Shown piece by piece: positions 31,928 through 42,464 of a stretch of 64,000 nucleotides of DNA. The DNA is taken from NCBI GenBank assembly GCA_964016985.1, contig OZ024828.1, forward strand, positions 25,607,543 to 25,671,542, written 5' to 3'. Position numbers and translations under genes: made by a program. Numbering within the stretch: the first letter of the stretch is position 1; every line of letters starts with the position of its first letter. The stretch is from Anodontia alba (lineage: Eukaryota > Mollusca > Bivalvia > Lucinida > Lucinidae). Under the pieces are notes generated by a model, which saw only the letters and a program-made list of their open reading frames with translations, was not told the origin of the DNA and searched no databases.

Positions 31928-32148
31928 AATTAAAGGCCCCATATGCCTCAGAAATAGACATTCTTTTTTTATATCATAGACAGGTTTAATAAATTGATAT
32001 ATGGTGTTAGTACGATCATAAAATGTTACATCTGACAGCCTGTAAGATTTCAGTTAGTCTCTCCTTTTTTTGAGCTGGATCAGAAAATGAACTTATTTTC
32101 ATCGTATCTCTGAATTAATGTTGGCAACATTAATTCAGAGATACGATG

Positions 32149-32184
<36 letters not shown>

Positions 32185-32337
32185 CAGTTTCGATCGAGTT
32201 CAACGAGAGACTAGCTGAAATTTTACAGGCTTTTAGATGCCATATTTTATGATCGTGTTAACATTGTATATCAATTTATTTAACCTTTCTTGGATAATAA
32301 AATATCTATTTTTTAGGAACATGGAGCCTTTAAATTA
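31928..32337. mobile_element. Palindromic MITE family J
   Basis: Whole element (410 bp) is an imperfect inverted repeat: AATTAAAGGCCCCATATGCC ... ACATGGAGCCTTTAAATT. A perfect inner stem TTTTCATCGTATCTCTGAAT / ATTCAGAGATACGATGAAAA is centred near 32126. A poly(A) tract of about 34 bases lies beside the stem on one side only. Confidence 0.78.
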
Positions 32338-32339
32338 TA

Positions 32340-32450
32340 ACTATTACCCAATGTCTAAGAATGGATCTACACAAATACAAAGACGGAAGAATCTGCTTCA
32401 GAAACAGTAAGAATACAATTTGCATAAAATATCAGAACCTATTTTCTGGG

Positions 32451-32484
<34 letters not shown>

Positions 32485-33321
32485 AACAACACTATTTCCA
32501 AATAACGTCTAATGAAATATTTACCCTTCTATTTTCAGACTTTGAACTTTACTAGATGAGCAGATTCAACAAATGTTAATATGCTGGAAGCCAGACAAAG
32601 GTATCACATTCTAGAAGAAATAATTTTGAACGTCTTGACATTAAGATTTAATTCAGTTTTAAGTGCACTTATCGATTAAGACAAAATGAGTTTCATTTAA
32701 TTAAAATGAAGATATTTGAAGGCGAAAAGTGGCAAATTAAGCCAAACATTGACTTGGATTGATTTAAATTTGCACTCTTTGGTATATTTCTTTATTTTTC
32801 TGTATACACTATAATCCCAGCGGGCAGATGACGTCTATACGACGTCAGGACTTTTCAGTTTACGTTGAGACGACGTTGTATAAATGTGATGTGTCTACTA
32901 GGATGTTTGAGTTTTCCGCGTGCTGCTGACAGGCGGGGGTGGAAGCTTAAATCTGGCTCAGTTCACAGGCTTTTAAAGTCACTCTTATGTTCCGAAGCAG
33001 CCAAAGACATCAATACAACCCACAAAACTATTCATAGCAAACTCAGCAGAAAGCAATCTGGCAGAGACCATAAAGCTTGCTTCAGAACATAAAATATGGC
33101 AAAGGGAAGCGGAACAACATTCGGGACTCAACTGCAAACTTAAAGCCAGAAAAAAAGAAACCGATAATAAAATCACTCTGAGCCCGACCAAAGAGGTCAT
33201 CTAGAAAAGAGTTTGGACTAAGCCGTCACTGAGTACATGTACATGTATATAGACCGACCCGCCCGTGCAATTACAGTGGGTAGCAAAGTTTTTTAAACTT
33301 GACCGGGTAAACCGCTTAGTG
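32340..33321. other. Mostly unique sequence with a family K start
   Basis: Poly(A) at 32450-32483. Then CCCAGCGGGCAGATGACGTC at 32819, with inverted GACGTC and ACGTTGAGACGACG pieces (family K-like, to about 32880). No gene recognised in the remainder. Confidence 0.4.
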
Positions 33322-33871
33322 CAGTAAATCTTAAATGACTCGAACACCGATGGCTCGTTAACAATGGCTGATTCGAACTCGTTTTCGAGTCCTAGGAAAT
33401 TCTTTAAATAGCTCAAGAAAACAATATACTTAAGCATTAAATTCGCTTTTTCGCCATTCTAATGAATACACTTAACATACATGACCCATTATTTCATAGA
33501 ATATCGGAAAGACATCCCAAAATTATCCCCGTTTACCTCCTGACCTAGCGCTATACCTACCAAACATCAAGAAAACACGCATATATAATTTTGACCCCCT
33601 TAAACCCTACTTTTATATATTAAAACTGGGGTTTACAGGGGTATACATTATGTTTTCTTATTTCTGCTCAAAAACATAGATTGTGGGTATTCGTTAGAAC
33701 CGCCTCGTCGAGGCGGTTCTAACGGGTACCCACAATCTATGTTTTGAGCAGAAATATTAAAAATATCAGAATATTTTATCTGAAAAATTTCATTTTTTGG
33801 CGGTAAAATATTCAGCATATCTGAGTAAGCATGTTTTCGTAATGGATGTTCGAGCCCTAGATGTTCGACTG
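33322..33871 (+). mobile_element. Tigger-like MITE family B, copy 4, split by family A
   Basis: CAGTAAATCTTAAATGACTC on the left, AGATGTTCGACTG on the right. One hairpin arm is lost (GCCATTCTAATGAATACAC remains near 33452). A family A MITE lies at 33565-33844, between CCAAA and GATGTTCG. Confidence 0.85.
33565..33844 (+). mobile_element. MITE family A, copy 12, nested in family B
   Basis: CATCAAGAAAACACGCA ... CATGTTTTCGTAATG. Comparison with family B copies 1 and 2 (CCAAAGAGGTTCG, CTAAAGATGTTCG) shows the flanks join with no duplicated base. Confidence 0.93.
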
Positions 33872-33928
33872 TATGAAGGCTGTTGTATAACATTTCATCA
33901 TTTACGATTTATTAATGTCCTCCGTTTA

Positions 33929-33963
<35 letters not shown>

Positions 33964-34359
33964 CTATGAGAACATTGTACGACAAAGGCATCCGAAGAAT
34001 TCTATTCCATATGGCCTGCTTCTATTGGATAACCGTTAATTAACGTTTTGCGAGTGTGTAAATTATCAACAAACCTCATCTGTTTTCCGATTCTCCTATG
34101 ATTTCGCTTCATCTGAAACACTGAGGATATGTACTGAAAAAGTATTGACTTCTCAGCTTCTGGTGACCTGTTTAACATAAGCAAAGAGCTAGTTTGCGTG
34201 TATATTTAGTAAGCAATTATTGAACAAGCAGTGATATATACATCGATAGCATTGTTTCTTTTCTCAGAACGATCTTACCTTTGCCATTTGTAACGCAGTC
34301 TGTGATGCAATAACTTATCGCAAGTAATCTCCGTATTTTACCAAAGTATTCGGCCGGAC

Positions 34360-34560
34360 ATGCCTAGGCAAAGACTATGTTGACCCAGATGTAACATCTA
34401 AGGAATAGACTGATGGTCAACATAGTTAGCACAAACAATGAGGACTCAGATCAAACTGCCCTTAGGCAGTAATTTGATCCGAGTCAACAATGTTAATCAA
34501 ACAGTGTAGACCCAGATCGTGATAAGGGTCAACACTTTTTGTAATTCAGCCAGCACTTTT
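34360..34560. repeat. Three consecutive cassette-2-like hairpins
   Basis: ACTATGTTGACCCAGATG / GATGGTCAACATAGT; GAGGACTCAGATCAAACTGC / GTAATTTGATCCGAGTCAAC; and AAACAGTGTAGACCCAGATC / GATAAGGGTCAACACTTTTTG, in about 200 bp. Confidence 0.6.
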
Positions 34561-34633
34561 TATACACCCCACAAGGTAGTTGAAATGCACGCGTACGTAT
34601 TGTAAGGATTTACTGTTTCCCAATACTTACGGG

Positions 34634-34842
34634 ACCCTATTTAATCTTAAATATTCGGACGGAGATACCTGAGCAAGCAGTGAAGACCCAGATCAGACGC
34701 CGCAGAAGCGGCGTCTGATTATGGTCTACACTGTTTGCCATTCGTCTAGCAAATCGTTAGCCACTTCATACGTAAAATGGACTTGTCTAAAATATAGATG
34801 AAGTATGGCGAGGACTTAGGGTGTCCGAATATGTAGCGTACT
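34634..34842 (+). mobile_element. MITE family F, copy 4
   Basis: ACCCTATTTAATCTTAAATA ... AGGGTGTCCGAATATGTAG. Hairpin CAGATCAGACGCCGCAGA / GCGGCGTCTGATTATGG near 34706. Confidence 0.75.
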
Positions 34843-35056
34843 ACGCTAAGGCAATACAGTCGCGTGAAGGCAACATATTACTAATGCAATAGCGCAGACT
34901 CAGATCAACATGCGCATCTTCGCTTTCCGATCAAGGATAAAATTGTTCGAAAAATAGCGTTGTCAAAATGTAATGGTTATTGTTTTGAACTGTTTTTCCT
35001 GATCAGACTTATATAAATCCGAGTCTGTGCATTTAGCATTTGTTATAATGTACACT

Positions 35057-35319
35057 GTTCCCAGCGAACACATACCGTGGAAACATTGTACGTACATGTA
35101 TATCGCCAAAGCAACGTCGTGACATGAGTTGGAAACAACCTTACATCAACGTCCTCGTAACGTCTTGTTTCCATGCGATATGCTAATTTTCTAACATGAC
35201 GTTGATAGTGATATGACGTAATTCGAAGGTTGTGACGTTGTAATGACGTCGATACTTCCTTTCACGATGTTTTATGTCTAATTTTATCATTGTGTTATTG
35301 AACATTGACAGGAATAATC
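35057..35319 (+). promoter_or_regulatory. Upstream region of the USP-like exon with four TGACGT motifs
   Basis: Four TGACGT hexamers lie on the same strand at 35197, 35214, 35233 and 35244, the last within TGACGTCG, about 70-120 bases upstream of the ATG. TGACGT is the core of CRE/ATF and UPR-type elements, which would suit a stress gene. The stretch starts CCCAGCGAACAC and resembles the starts at 32819 and 23369, so much of it may be a dispersed AACGTC/GACGTT-rich repeat that only fortuitously sits here. A possible 5'UTR acceptor (ACATTGACAG) ends at 35311. No TATA box is evident. Confidence 0.35.
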
Positions 35320-35398
35320 ATGGCTGAGTGTGATGTGAATAAAAGGAATGTTCTGTTGTGTGTGGATAACAGCAAGCAAGCTGACTGGGCTTTCGAAT
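35320..35398 (+). CDS. First coding exon of a universal-stress-protein-like gene
   Basis: Seen: ATG in strong context (A at -3, G at +4) followed by MAECDVNKRN and VLLCVDNSKQADWAFE, ending after the first base of the next codon at a consensus donor GTAAGT (35399). The pattern of a basic residue, a hydrophobic beta strand, then VDxSxxxxxAF matches the N-terminal beta-1 and nucleotide-loop segment of USP-A domain proteins, in which a Trp codon (split here as T|GG) commonly follows AF. USPs are ATP- or AMP-binding cytoplasmic alpha/beta proteins linked to stress tolerance and are expanded in bivalves (established knowledge). No later exon with the C-terminal G-x2-G-x9-GS motif was found up to 64000, so later exons are small or outside the window. 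Only 26 residues support the family call. Confidence 0.6.
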
Positions 35399-36204
35399 GT
35401 AAGTGTTTTGTTCTCTTCTCAGTGTTTCAGACAAGTATAGTTTTAGTAGTTAGTTATAATCATTGTTTTCTATGCTAGCCCAGTATCATGTATTTTCGCG
35501 CTACTAAAGGTAAAATGTTTCAGCATAACTACTTACAGACATATTTATAAGTGCTGAAAATAATCCTCAAGGCATCTAACCTAATATCTGAGTATTTATT
35601 TTATTTACACATAACCATTCTCTTGATCTATTTGTTTTCAGAAAGCATTTGTGTAAACGCCGCCATTTGAATAAAAAAAAATGTAATTATTTTAGTTATT
35701 TTTGGCAGGAAATTATCACATGATTACCATGTGGTCTTTCCAAATTATGGCCATTCCCACAAAAAAAAAAAAAAAAAAAGTGTATTTCTGAAACCAATCC
35801 GCGCGAAATGAAGCGTGTGTGACCCTTATCTGGAACATTCAACCAGTTACAATGTAGGTGGCGCTACCATTTGTTTTCAAGGAGAAACCAGTTTAACACG
35901 AGATCAAATTTAACGCGAATATACATATATATGAAGGGAACAGTAGGAATAAGGATTTTGAAAACACATATGTCGGATTAACATGATCTCATCGTACCAC
36001 AACTAAGCTTTACAATGCATTAAAATGACATTTGCAAGTTCTGTATATAAATTCGGAATTATACGGGCCGCTTCACGAGAAACAGGCTTTTAGGATTTTT
36101 CGTAGGATTTTTCGTAGAATCAATCGTTAATTGCATATGCTCAGCCCCTTATTCTATTCGTTGGCTGAAGTTTTCCCTTAGCTTACCGCTTTTTAAACGC
36201 TTAC
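35399..36204 (+). other. Start of the USP-like gene's first intron
   Basis: Follows the donor at 35399. Contains a poly(A) tract at 35760-35779 and AT-rich unique sequence. No second exon recognised. Confidence 0.45.
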
Positions 36205-36310
36205 GTGAGTGAACAGCATAGGTTCTGACGAGACTGCGCGGATGCGCAGGCTCGTCTGAGCCTTTGCTGTTCGCATATATTATAATGGCTCTTTGCGCAT
36301 CAGGCGGAGC
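36205..36310. mobile_element. Hairpin repeat family G4, copy 2
   Basis: GTGAACAGCATAGGTTCTGA, then CGAGACTGCGCGGATGCGCA / GGCTCGTCTGAGCC and TTTGCTGTTCGCAT: a near-perfect stem centred near 36242. Confidence 0.65.
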
Positions 36311-36647
36311 ATATCCTGATTTTATAATGTAAGCATCCTTATTCTTAGATACAGCTAAACCTCAATATATTGACAGATGCAACATTTGCCATAAGATTAT
36401 TGTACTGTTTGTTTGTTTGTTTTCTTTGTTTTTGTTTTTTTCTGTATTTTTTTCTTTTAATTTTTATTTTTTTTAGCAAAAAATTGAGGATATTTTTTTC
36501 TTAATTTTACAAGAAAATAGGATTTGACATTTCATGCAAATTGTCTCCTTAGGAAATACTTTTCTGGAAAAAATAAGAAAAGATATATTTCAAAATGTTG
36601 TCTGCTGAAATTTTTATCCAATGTGCACAGCGTTAAACTGATAAGAA

Positions 36648-36872
36648 CATTTAAGCCAGGGCCCAACGTATGCTACAAGATTTGCATACATGTGCACCCA
36701 GTGAAGACTAAAACAAGTCTGCGCATCCGCGCGGTCTGATCCGAGTTTTCGCATGACACACTGTAGGAAGCTGAAAATTTAAAGCTTCTTAAGGCGGATA
36801 GCGAAATCTGAAAGTCTGCTTGGATGCGCAGGCTGATCTAAGTCTTCACCAGATTCACATGTAATGTAATCA
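36648..36872. mobile_element. Hairpin repeat family G2, copy 2
   Basis: AGCCAGGGCCCAACGTATGC, AGTGAAGACTAAAACAAGTC, GCGCATCCGCGCGGTCTGAT, then a second half TTGGATGCGCAGGCTGATCT. Confidence 0.55.
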
Positions 36873-37090
36873 GGTAGCAAATGTTGTTCCTCGGCTGATT
36901 TTATTTTCAGCAGATGTTAGAGCTACAACTTTTGTTCCAAATTGTGCATTCCTTTCGCACTTTGCATATAATGTTTCAACGGTTCTGGTTCCCTGTTTAT
37001 ATTGTACTCCTGTATGAATTGCTTGCAGGTGTTCCATCTATACGACTCATATTTCATGTTTGCTAAATGGGAACAACGAGGCCCAGATTA

Positions 37091-37356
37091 CATTATGAAA
37101 ACACGCCTGTTCAAATATATTGAAAATTTCACCACGAAAACTGTAAGTTTTCAGATAAAGATTCTGATAACTTTTCATATTTCTGCTCAAAAGCAAGATT
37201 GTCGGTACTCGTTGGAACCGTCTCGCCGTGGCGGTTCTAACGAGTACCCACAACAGAAATAAGAAAAATAATGTATACCTCTGTAAACCCCAGTTTTACT
37301 TTATATAAAAGTGGGGTTTAAGGGGATCAAAATTATATAGGTATGTTTTCGTGATG
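37091..37356 (-). mobile_element. MITE family A, copy 13
   Basis: CATTATGAAAACACGCC ... TATGTTTTCGTGATG, flanking bases a and a. Arm GAACCGTCTCGCCGTGGCGG. The right arm has lost TCTATGTTTTTGAG. Confidence 0.9.
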
Positions 37357-37804
37357 AGCTTGCAAATCCATGAAGACTGACAGAGGTTTCGTCGATTTTC
37401 ATTACATTATTTTTTTTCTCTGTAATGAGACTCTCTTTTGAGACTGCACAAACTTGCATGCATCTAGGCCTTCGTTTTACCGCATACGACAAATGATCCT
37501 TTCCTCGCAGCATACATCGATATTGTTTAGATCTATACAATAGCTCCAGTTATGGCACAGGTGCAATTTGCAGTTTTGTTAAATCCATACAGTAATGGGA
37601 CAGATTCAGTTTGCATTTTGTACGTTTTCTTATGTTCAAACCCAATTCTGGATATACATCTAATTGGTTACTGGATTCCTCTTATAGAATAGAAGTCCAC
37701 ATGATGGCATAAACAACCAGCCTGGGTCTGGATCACCCTGTGCATCCGCACAGTCCGATCAAGGTATATTCTGATCGTGACCATAATGTAGGGATTTTGA
37801 CGAT

Positions 37805-37950
37805 TTAACCCATTAAATTGAATGTCTGGCGTCCCACAAAAACGCCTTTGACAGGCATTGTAGATACAGTTCATCCCAACAGAATGCATCGTCCAATCAG
37901 GTCTACACTGTTTGCCATGACATTATCATCCATTTGCAATAACTTTAGTA
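37805..37950. mobile_element. MITE family Q, copy 4 (decayed)
   Basis: TTAACCCATTAAATTGAATG, GGCGTCCCACAAAAACGCC, then CAATCAGGTCTACACTGTTTG. Both the hairpin and right end are degraded. Confidence 0.5.
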
Positions 37951-38362
37951 AATAAAGCAAGTTTCTAGTAGACCCCCTTCAGACATGTAAGAAACTTTTT
38001 TTTTCCATTTTTTTCCCATTATTCATAATGGAAGCATTAATTAATTACACACCAGATAACTAAAAATCCAGGATTTTACCCTGGGATAGAAATTTTTATT
38101 ATACCCAGGTTATCCTACCCAGGGTAAAAAAAAAAACTTACATGTTTGATATGCACTGGTTACAATCGACGTCACGTAAGCCATTGTTAAGGCTTACGTC
38201 ACTGAACGTATTGATGTTAGTCATTAAACGCCACAGTAATGTCATCACAATATGGCGGACATCAGCAATCGAAGTGACTGCATTAATAAAAACTTTACGT
38301 TCAGAAATGAAATGTATCCAACATAAATAAATAAATAAATAAATGATATATCATAGTTATTA

Positions 38363-38467
38363 GGGGAAGATAGAAAAATCCGTCCCTCGCGATCACAGTC
38401 TGGCATCACTCGGCAAGCCTCGTGATGCCAGACAGTGATTCTCGGGACGGATTTTCTATCTACCCCT
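38363..38467. repeat. 105-bp palindrome, single copy in the window
   Basis: GGGGAAGATAGAAAAATCCG ... CGGATTTTCTATCTACCCC, with inner arms CAGTCTGGCATCAC / GTGATGCCAGACAGTG. Resembles family E in compactness but not in sequence. A smaller stem (GACGTCACGTAAGCC / GGCTTACGTCAC) lies at 38168-38202. Confidence 0.75.
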
Positions 38468-38539
38468 CACACCAATGATGGATCCATATAGAGTAGATCA
38501 AGGTGACTGGATACACATCTGGGTAGATAATTCGCCATT

Positions 38540-38665
38540 AATGTACTTTTGTGACTTCTGGTTGCAACCTCTGAAAAGGTGTCTACTCTAAATGGAAAGA
38601 AGTTGCTCCCACGGACAGCAACTTCTCTCCGTTTAGCGTAGATCCCTTCCTACGGCTCGTAGAAG
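38540..38665. repeat. Family I repeat, copy 5
   Basis: AAGGTGTCTACTCTAAATGG, AAAGAAGTTGCTCCC / AGCAACTTCTCTCCGTTTAG hairpin, then GTAGATCCCTTCC. Confidence 0.55.
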
Positions 38666-38724
38666 AGAGCTAAACAAGTTTGAGAGAGTTAACCCCTTAA
38701 ATGTATGTCCGTTCCTCTTAAATA

Positions 38725-38995
38725 TGAGCCACAACCTGAGAAAACGCACCTTCTGACATGTGCGCCCGACGAAGACTCAAATTATCCTGCGCATTCTCAA
38801 ATCAGCCTGCGCATCAACACAGTCTGATCAGTATATTCGTTGTCTACATAAAGAAATTTTGCATCCTGAGCTATCCTAAATGCGGCCACTGAAGATTCTG
38901 ATCAGTCTGCGTGAATACGCAGGCTGATCTGAATCTTCATCGGGCGCGCATATACGAAGGTACGTTCTCTGACGATGCTGCTCATATGCCAGTGC
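38725..38995. mobile_element. Hairpin repeat family G1, copy 5
   Basis: GAGCCACAACCTGAGAAAAC, ACCTTCTGACATGTGCGCCC ... TACGAAGGTACGTTCTCTG and CTGCTCAT. The second stem-loop AGATTCTGATCAGTCTGCGT / ACGCAGGCTGATCTGAATCT is intact. Confidence 0.68.
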
Positions 38996-39881
38996 TGATT
39001 ACAGCCTATTGATATGTTCAATTAGTAGACTAGGATATGTTTGAATATCTCTTCAAATACAGGAATTGCCGTTGACATAGTAACGGCACAGCAATTCAAA
39101 ATCGCTGATTAATTTCTGATATTGTGGCAAATACGTTAAGCTGATACAATCCCGCCTGATGTCTATGTACTTGTACAGGTAATTATGAATTACTGACTGA
39201 TCCGTAAACAGATACTTTATCGAACAGTCAGACATTGAATGTAACGCCTTAACTTGCTCTGCCATAAAACTTAAAAACAATATTGTACGAGTAATATATG
39301 TTGATGTGTTTGAATACTTAAGGTAAATACGATGTGCCTCTAAGAAGCCCTTTCACACGACGTGGCTCTATACCATAACACAAGATGCTTGTTGTACAAG
39401 GCCAGCATTTTGCTTCCACTTAACCATGGAAAGAGAATACTGATCTTTGAAATTTGAGTGGCCAGTTCTGCTCGCATGAGAGTACGTTTTGATCCAGACA
39501 TTTAATGTTAACATTAACATTTATCAGCATAAAAATAGGCGCGAAACTTTTAAGCAGGCCGTGTACCAGCTATTCCATCGGGATATCACACAAAGTGCAG
39601 CACAGAAAAAAACGGGTGCGCGAGGCAGTCACCAATGTCAAAAAAACACGCACCCGCTCTTCTGGAGTGGCCAATGTGCTAACCAATGAATAGCCGAAAC
39701 AGAGTCAGCACTTATCACACCATCTCTATGCTTTTCAGATTTTTACATATATAATATTTACAATTTTGGCCCTAATGCTTCCGCACAAAGTTTGTCTGTG
39801 CATATTAAACTTGGGTTACATTATACGTTTAAGAGATAAATCAAATAATAAAATGATAAAATAAACAAATTGAATACTTGT

Positions 39882-40160
39882 CATTACGAAAACACACCTA
39901 TTCAAATATATTGAGAATTTTAACACCAAAAAATGAAAATTTTCAGATAAAAAAATCTGATATTTTTCATATTTCTGCTCAAAACATAGATTGTGGGTAC
40001 TCGTTAGAACCGCCTCGACGAGGCGGTTCTAACGAGTACCCACAATCTATGTTTTTGAGCTGGAATTAGGAAAATAATGGTCACCCCTGTAAACCACAGT
40101 TTTACTATATGAAAGTGGGGTTTAAGGCGGTCAAAATTATAAAGGCGTGTTTTCGTGACG
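39882..40160 (-). mobile_element. MITE family A, copy 14
   Basis: CATTACGAAAACACACC ... CGTGTTTTCGTGACG, flanking bases t and t. Perfect hairpin core centred near 40019. Confidence 0.92.
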
Positions 40161-40451
40161 TGAAAACAAGACACATCTAAAATGGCGAGTGTTAAACTTG
40201 AATGTACTTTTTGTACAGATTTTTCAAAAACATTTAAAGACTTGGCTTTACCGACCCTGTTTGTGAAGGCGATCCATACCGTAGGAGCTCAACAGGTTAA
40301 CGAGCCATCATCTCCGATATAGGCACGGTTAGGGCTACGTTTTCTGATGATCGTAATGTTTGATTATAGGTTTGTGCTGTTGTGGTGAGTGGATCTGATA
40401 TACAAGATTATATGGGATTATTTAGGGTTTTATATGTTAGAGCATATATAT

Positions 40452-40655
40452 GAGTCGGAGCACAGCATTTCCTACAAGATCACGTCCGCCAAGTAATGAC
40501 TCTGATCAGCCTGCGCAAATGCTTAGCCTGATCGGCATTGCTTTGCTCTCCGTGTATTGCCAAACATCCAAGCTTTCTTTAGACGGATAGCAGAGGTGCT
40601 GCTTAGAATGTGTGGCTGCGCAGGCTGATTTGCGTCTTCGCTGGGAGCACAAGCA
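40452..40655. mobile_element. Hairpin repeat family G2, copy 3
   Basis: GAGTCGGAGCACAGCATTTC, CTACAAGATCACG, CTCTGATCAGCCTGCGC, then GGCTGCGCAGGCTGATTTG and GTCTTCGCTGGGAGCAC. Confidence 0.55.
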
Positions 40656-41117
40656 ATATTGAAGGAACGCGGTACCCCGCCTCATGTTTCACAGCCAATT
40701 TGACCGTTGAAACATGTCTGCAGATGGAGTTGTATATTCAGATTCCAAGATTGCACGGGCTGCACGGTTTTGGACATTGTTTGGTCTTTCGATATTTATA
40801 TTGCAATGTATATATGTATTCCCCAGGTATATGCGCCATAGTCTATAAGGTGGAGAATATAACCTTGATTAACACTTTTCGAACATTACGAGATGATTGC
40901 TTCAGTAGTGAGATTCTGGTATAGATTGCAGGACAAAACTAATCTATGTGTTGGGTTTAGGTTATTTTCATTTATGTGCGAAAACGTATATTCCTTGACG
41001 TTTCTGTAACCTCATGGCTTTTATAAAGTTCTTGTCGATACTGATATTTATTTCATATGCTGTTTAAGCATTTACTACCAGTAGTGGTCAAGCAAGTAGT
41101 TTTAATAGAACTACAAG

Positions 41118-41261
41118 ACAAAATATTTAGACGTAAACGGCTAAGTACCGGCGCAAATTTTGTTCATGTTTTCATAGAGATATGGGACAAAGATATATTA
41201 AAGTTTAATAAATTTTCAGTGTAACAGGTAAACTCGAACAACAATGTGATTCTTTAACTTC
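41118..41261 (+). repeat. Dispersed repeat R, copy 2
   Basis: ACAAAATATTTAGACGTAAA ... AACAATGTGATTCTTTAAC. Joins the broken 3' end of PLE remnant 4 at about 41262. Confidence 0.8.
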
Positions 41262-41994
41262 CGGTATCGGAAGAATTTGCTCTGTTTAATTGGAGTTTGG
41301 TCAAAGTAAATATTGTCAATATTTAATACATCATCAAGGTATCTTGAAGTTGAATTGAAAAAAAAACGTAAAAATGCCTCAATAATGTCAGCCTGATTTT
41401 CACGCGAGAGAGACTTCATGAAATCTCTCTAATAACAAATAAGAAACAAATCTGCAACAAGAGGAGCACAATTAGTTCCCATCGGAATACTAAAAGTTTG
41501 CCTATAAAGTTTAGTTCCAAATCTAATAAAAATATTATCCAAAAGATAAACAAGGCTCACAGACTTTTTGACACGACCATAAATTGTGATTATTGTATAC
41601 ATCAGAAGTAAAAAAAAAACAACAAACAAACAAAAAAAAAAAAAACAAAAAAAAAAAAAACAAAAAAAAACAAAAAAAAAAACAACACATTCTTCGTTGC
41701 AAGCCAAATATTAGGTATTGGGTATTCTCCCGAATAAACGTTCGGTTAATTAAATTAGTAAGTTTATCTTTTATAAGATGATGAGGTAACGTAGTATACA
41801 GAGTATAAAATCATATGTAGACAATTTAGAAGCCTGAAAGTTTTTAGGTTTAAATTTATTGAGAACATCATTGGAATTTTTAATTGACCAAAAATAGTTA
41901 ATTCCGTCTCTTTCGTAAACAGTATCATAGTATCTAATCCAATGTTTTTAACAGCAGTAAGGCATGAAGTTAGCAATTTGAACAAAAAAGTAGT

Positions 41995-42304
41995 TTGTTT
42001 GTTTGTGTTGAGGTTTTACGGCCCAGTCAACCCAATAGGGTCATGTCGAGCGCGGTCAGTTTACCTAACCACACATTTACTGGGCAGGCTTAGTCCTCTA
42101 AGCGGTTAACCAGTATTGTGCACATTCTTCCGCCAGAAACTGACAACTGCCCTTCTTGAATCAGCGGAAGGGAGAGAATGACCGTAGAAAATATTTCATG
42201 ATCAATCTCCACGAAAGAATGTTGCCGACCTCGGCGGGGGTTGAACCCGCGACCTCCTGGTCTCCAGTCGGACGGCGCATCCAACTGAGCCACCGAGGCC
42301 GGCC
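41995..42304 (-). mobile_element. tRNA-derived SINE, family S2, nested in PLE remnant 4
   Basis: 310 bp. Minus strand head GGCTCAGTTGGATGCGCCGT, B box GGGTTCAACCCCC, tail ACACAAACAAACAAAC. Target duplicates caaaaaagtagt at 41983-41994 and 42305-42316. The PLE frame reads ...SCTTTF on one side and LLTSCL soon after on the other, so it is a clean insertion. Confidence 0.94.
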
Positions 42305-42464
42305 CAAAAAAGTAGTCGTACATGAACTAGAATTAGCAACAAGCAAATTCCTTGGGGAATTTATGTCCCGCGCCTTATTTTTATTTGAGGAGTTAAAAAT
42401 GGGTAAGTTAACCAGAGGACCATTGGTCCTGTATCACTTACCCAAGTATTGAAGCAGGAAACCA

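Noticed and set aside
34360..34560. CRISPR-like array of hairpins
   Set aside because: The units are independent diverged hairpins without constant repeat or spacer length, in animal DNA.
39053..39264. Minus-strand frame starting MAEQVKALHSMSDC
   Set aside because: About 70 codons with a fair start but no splice signals, family likeness or neighbouring exon; kept only as a note.
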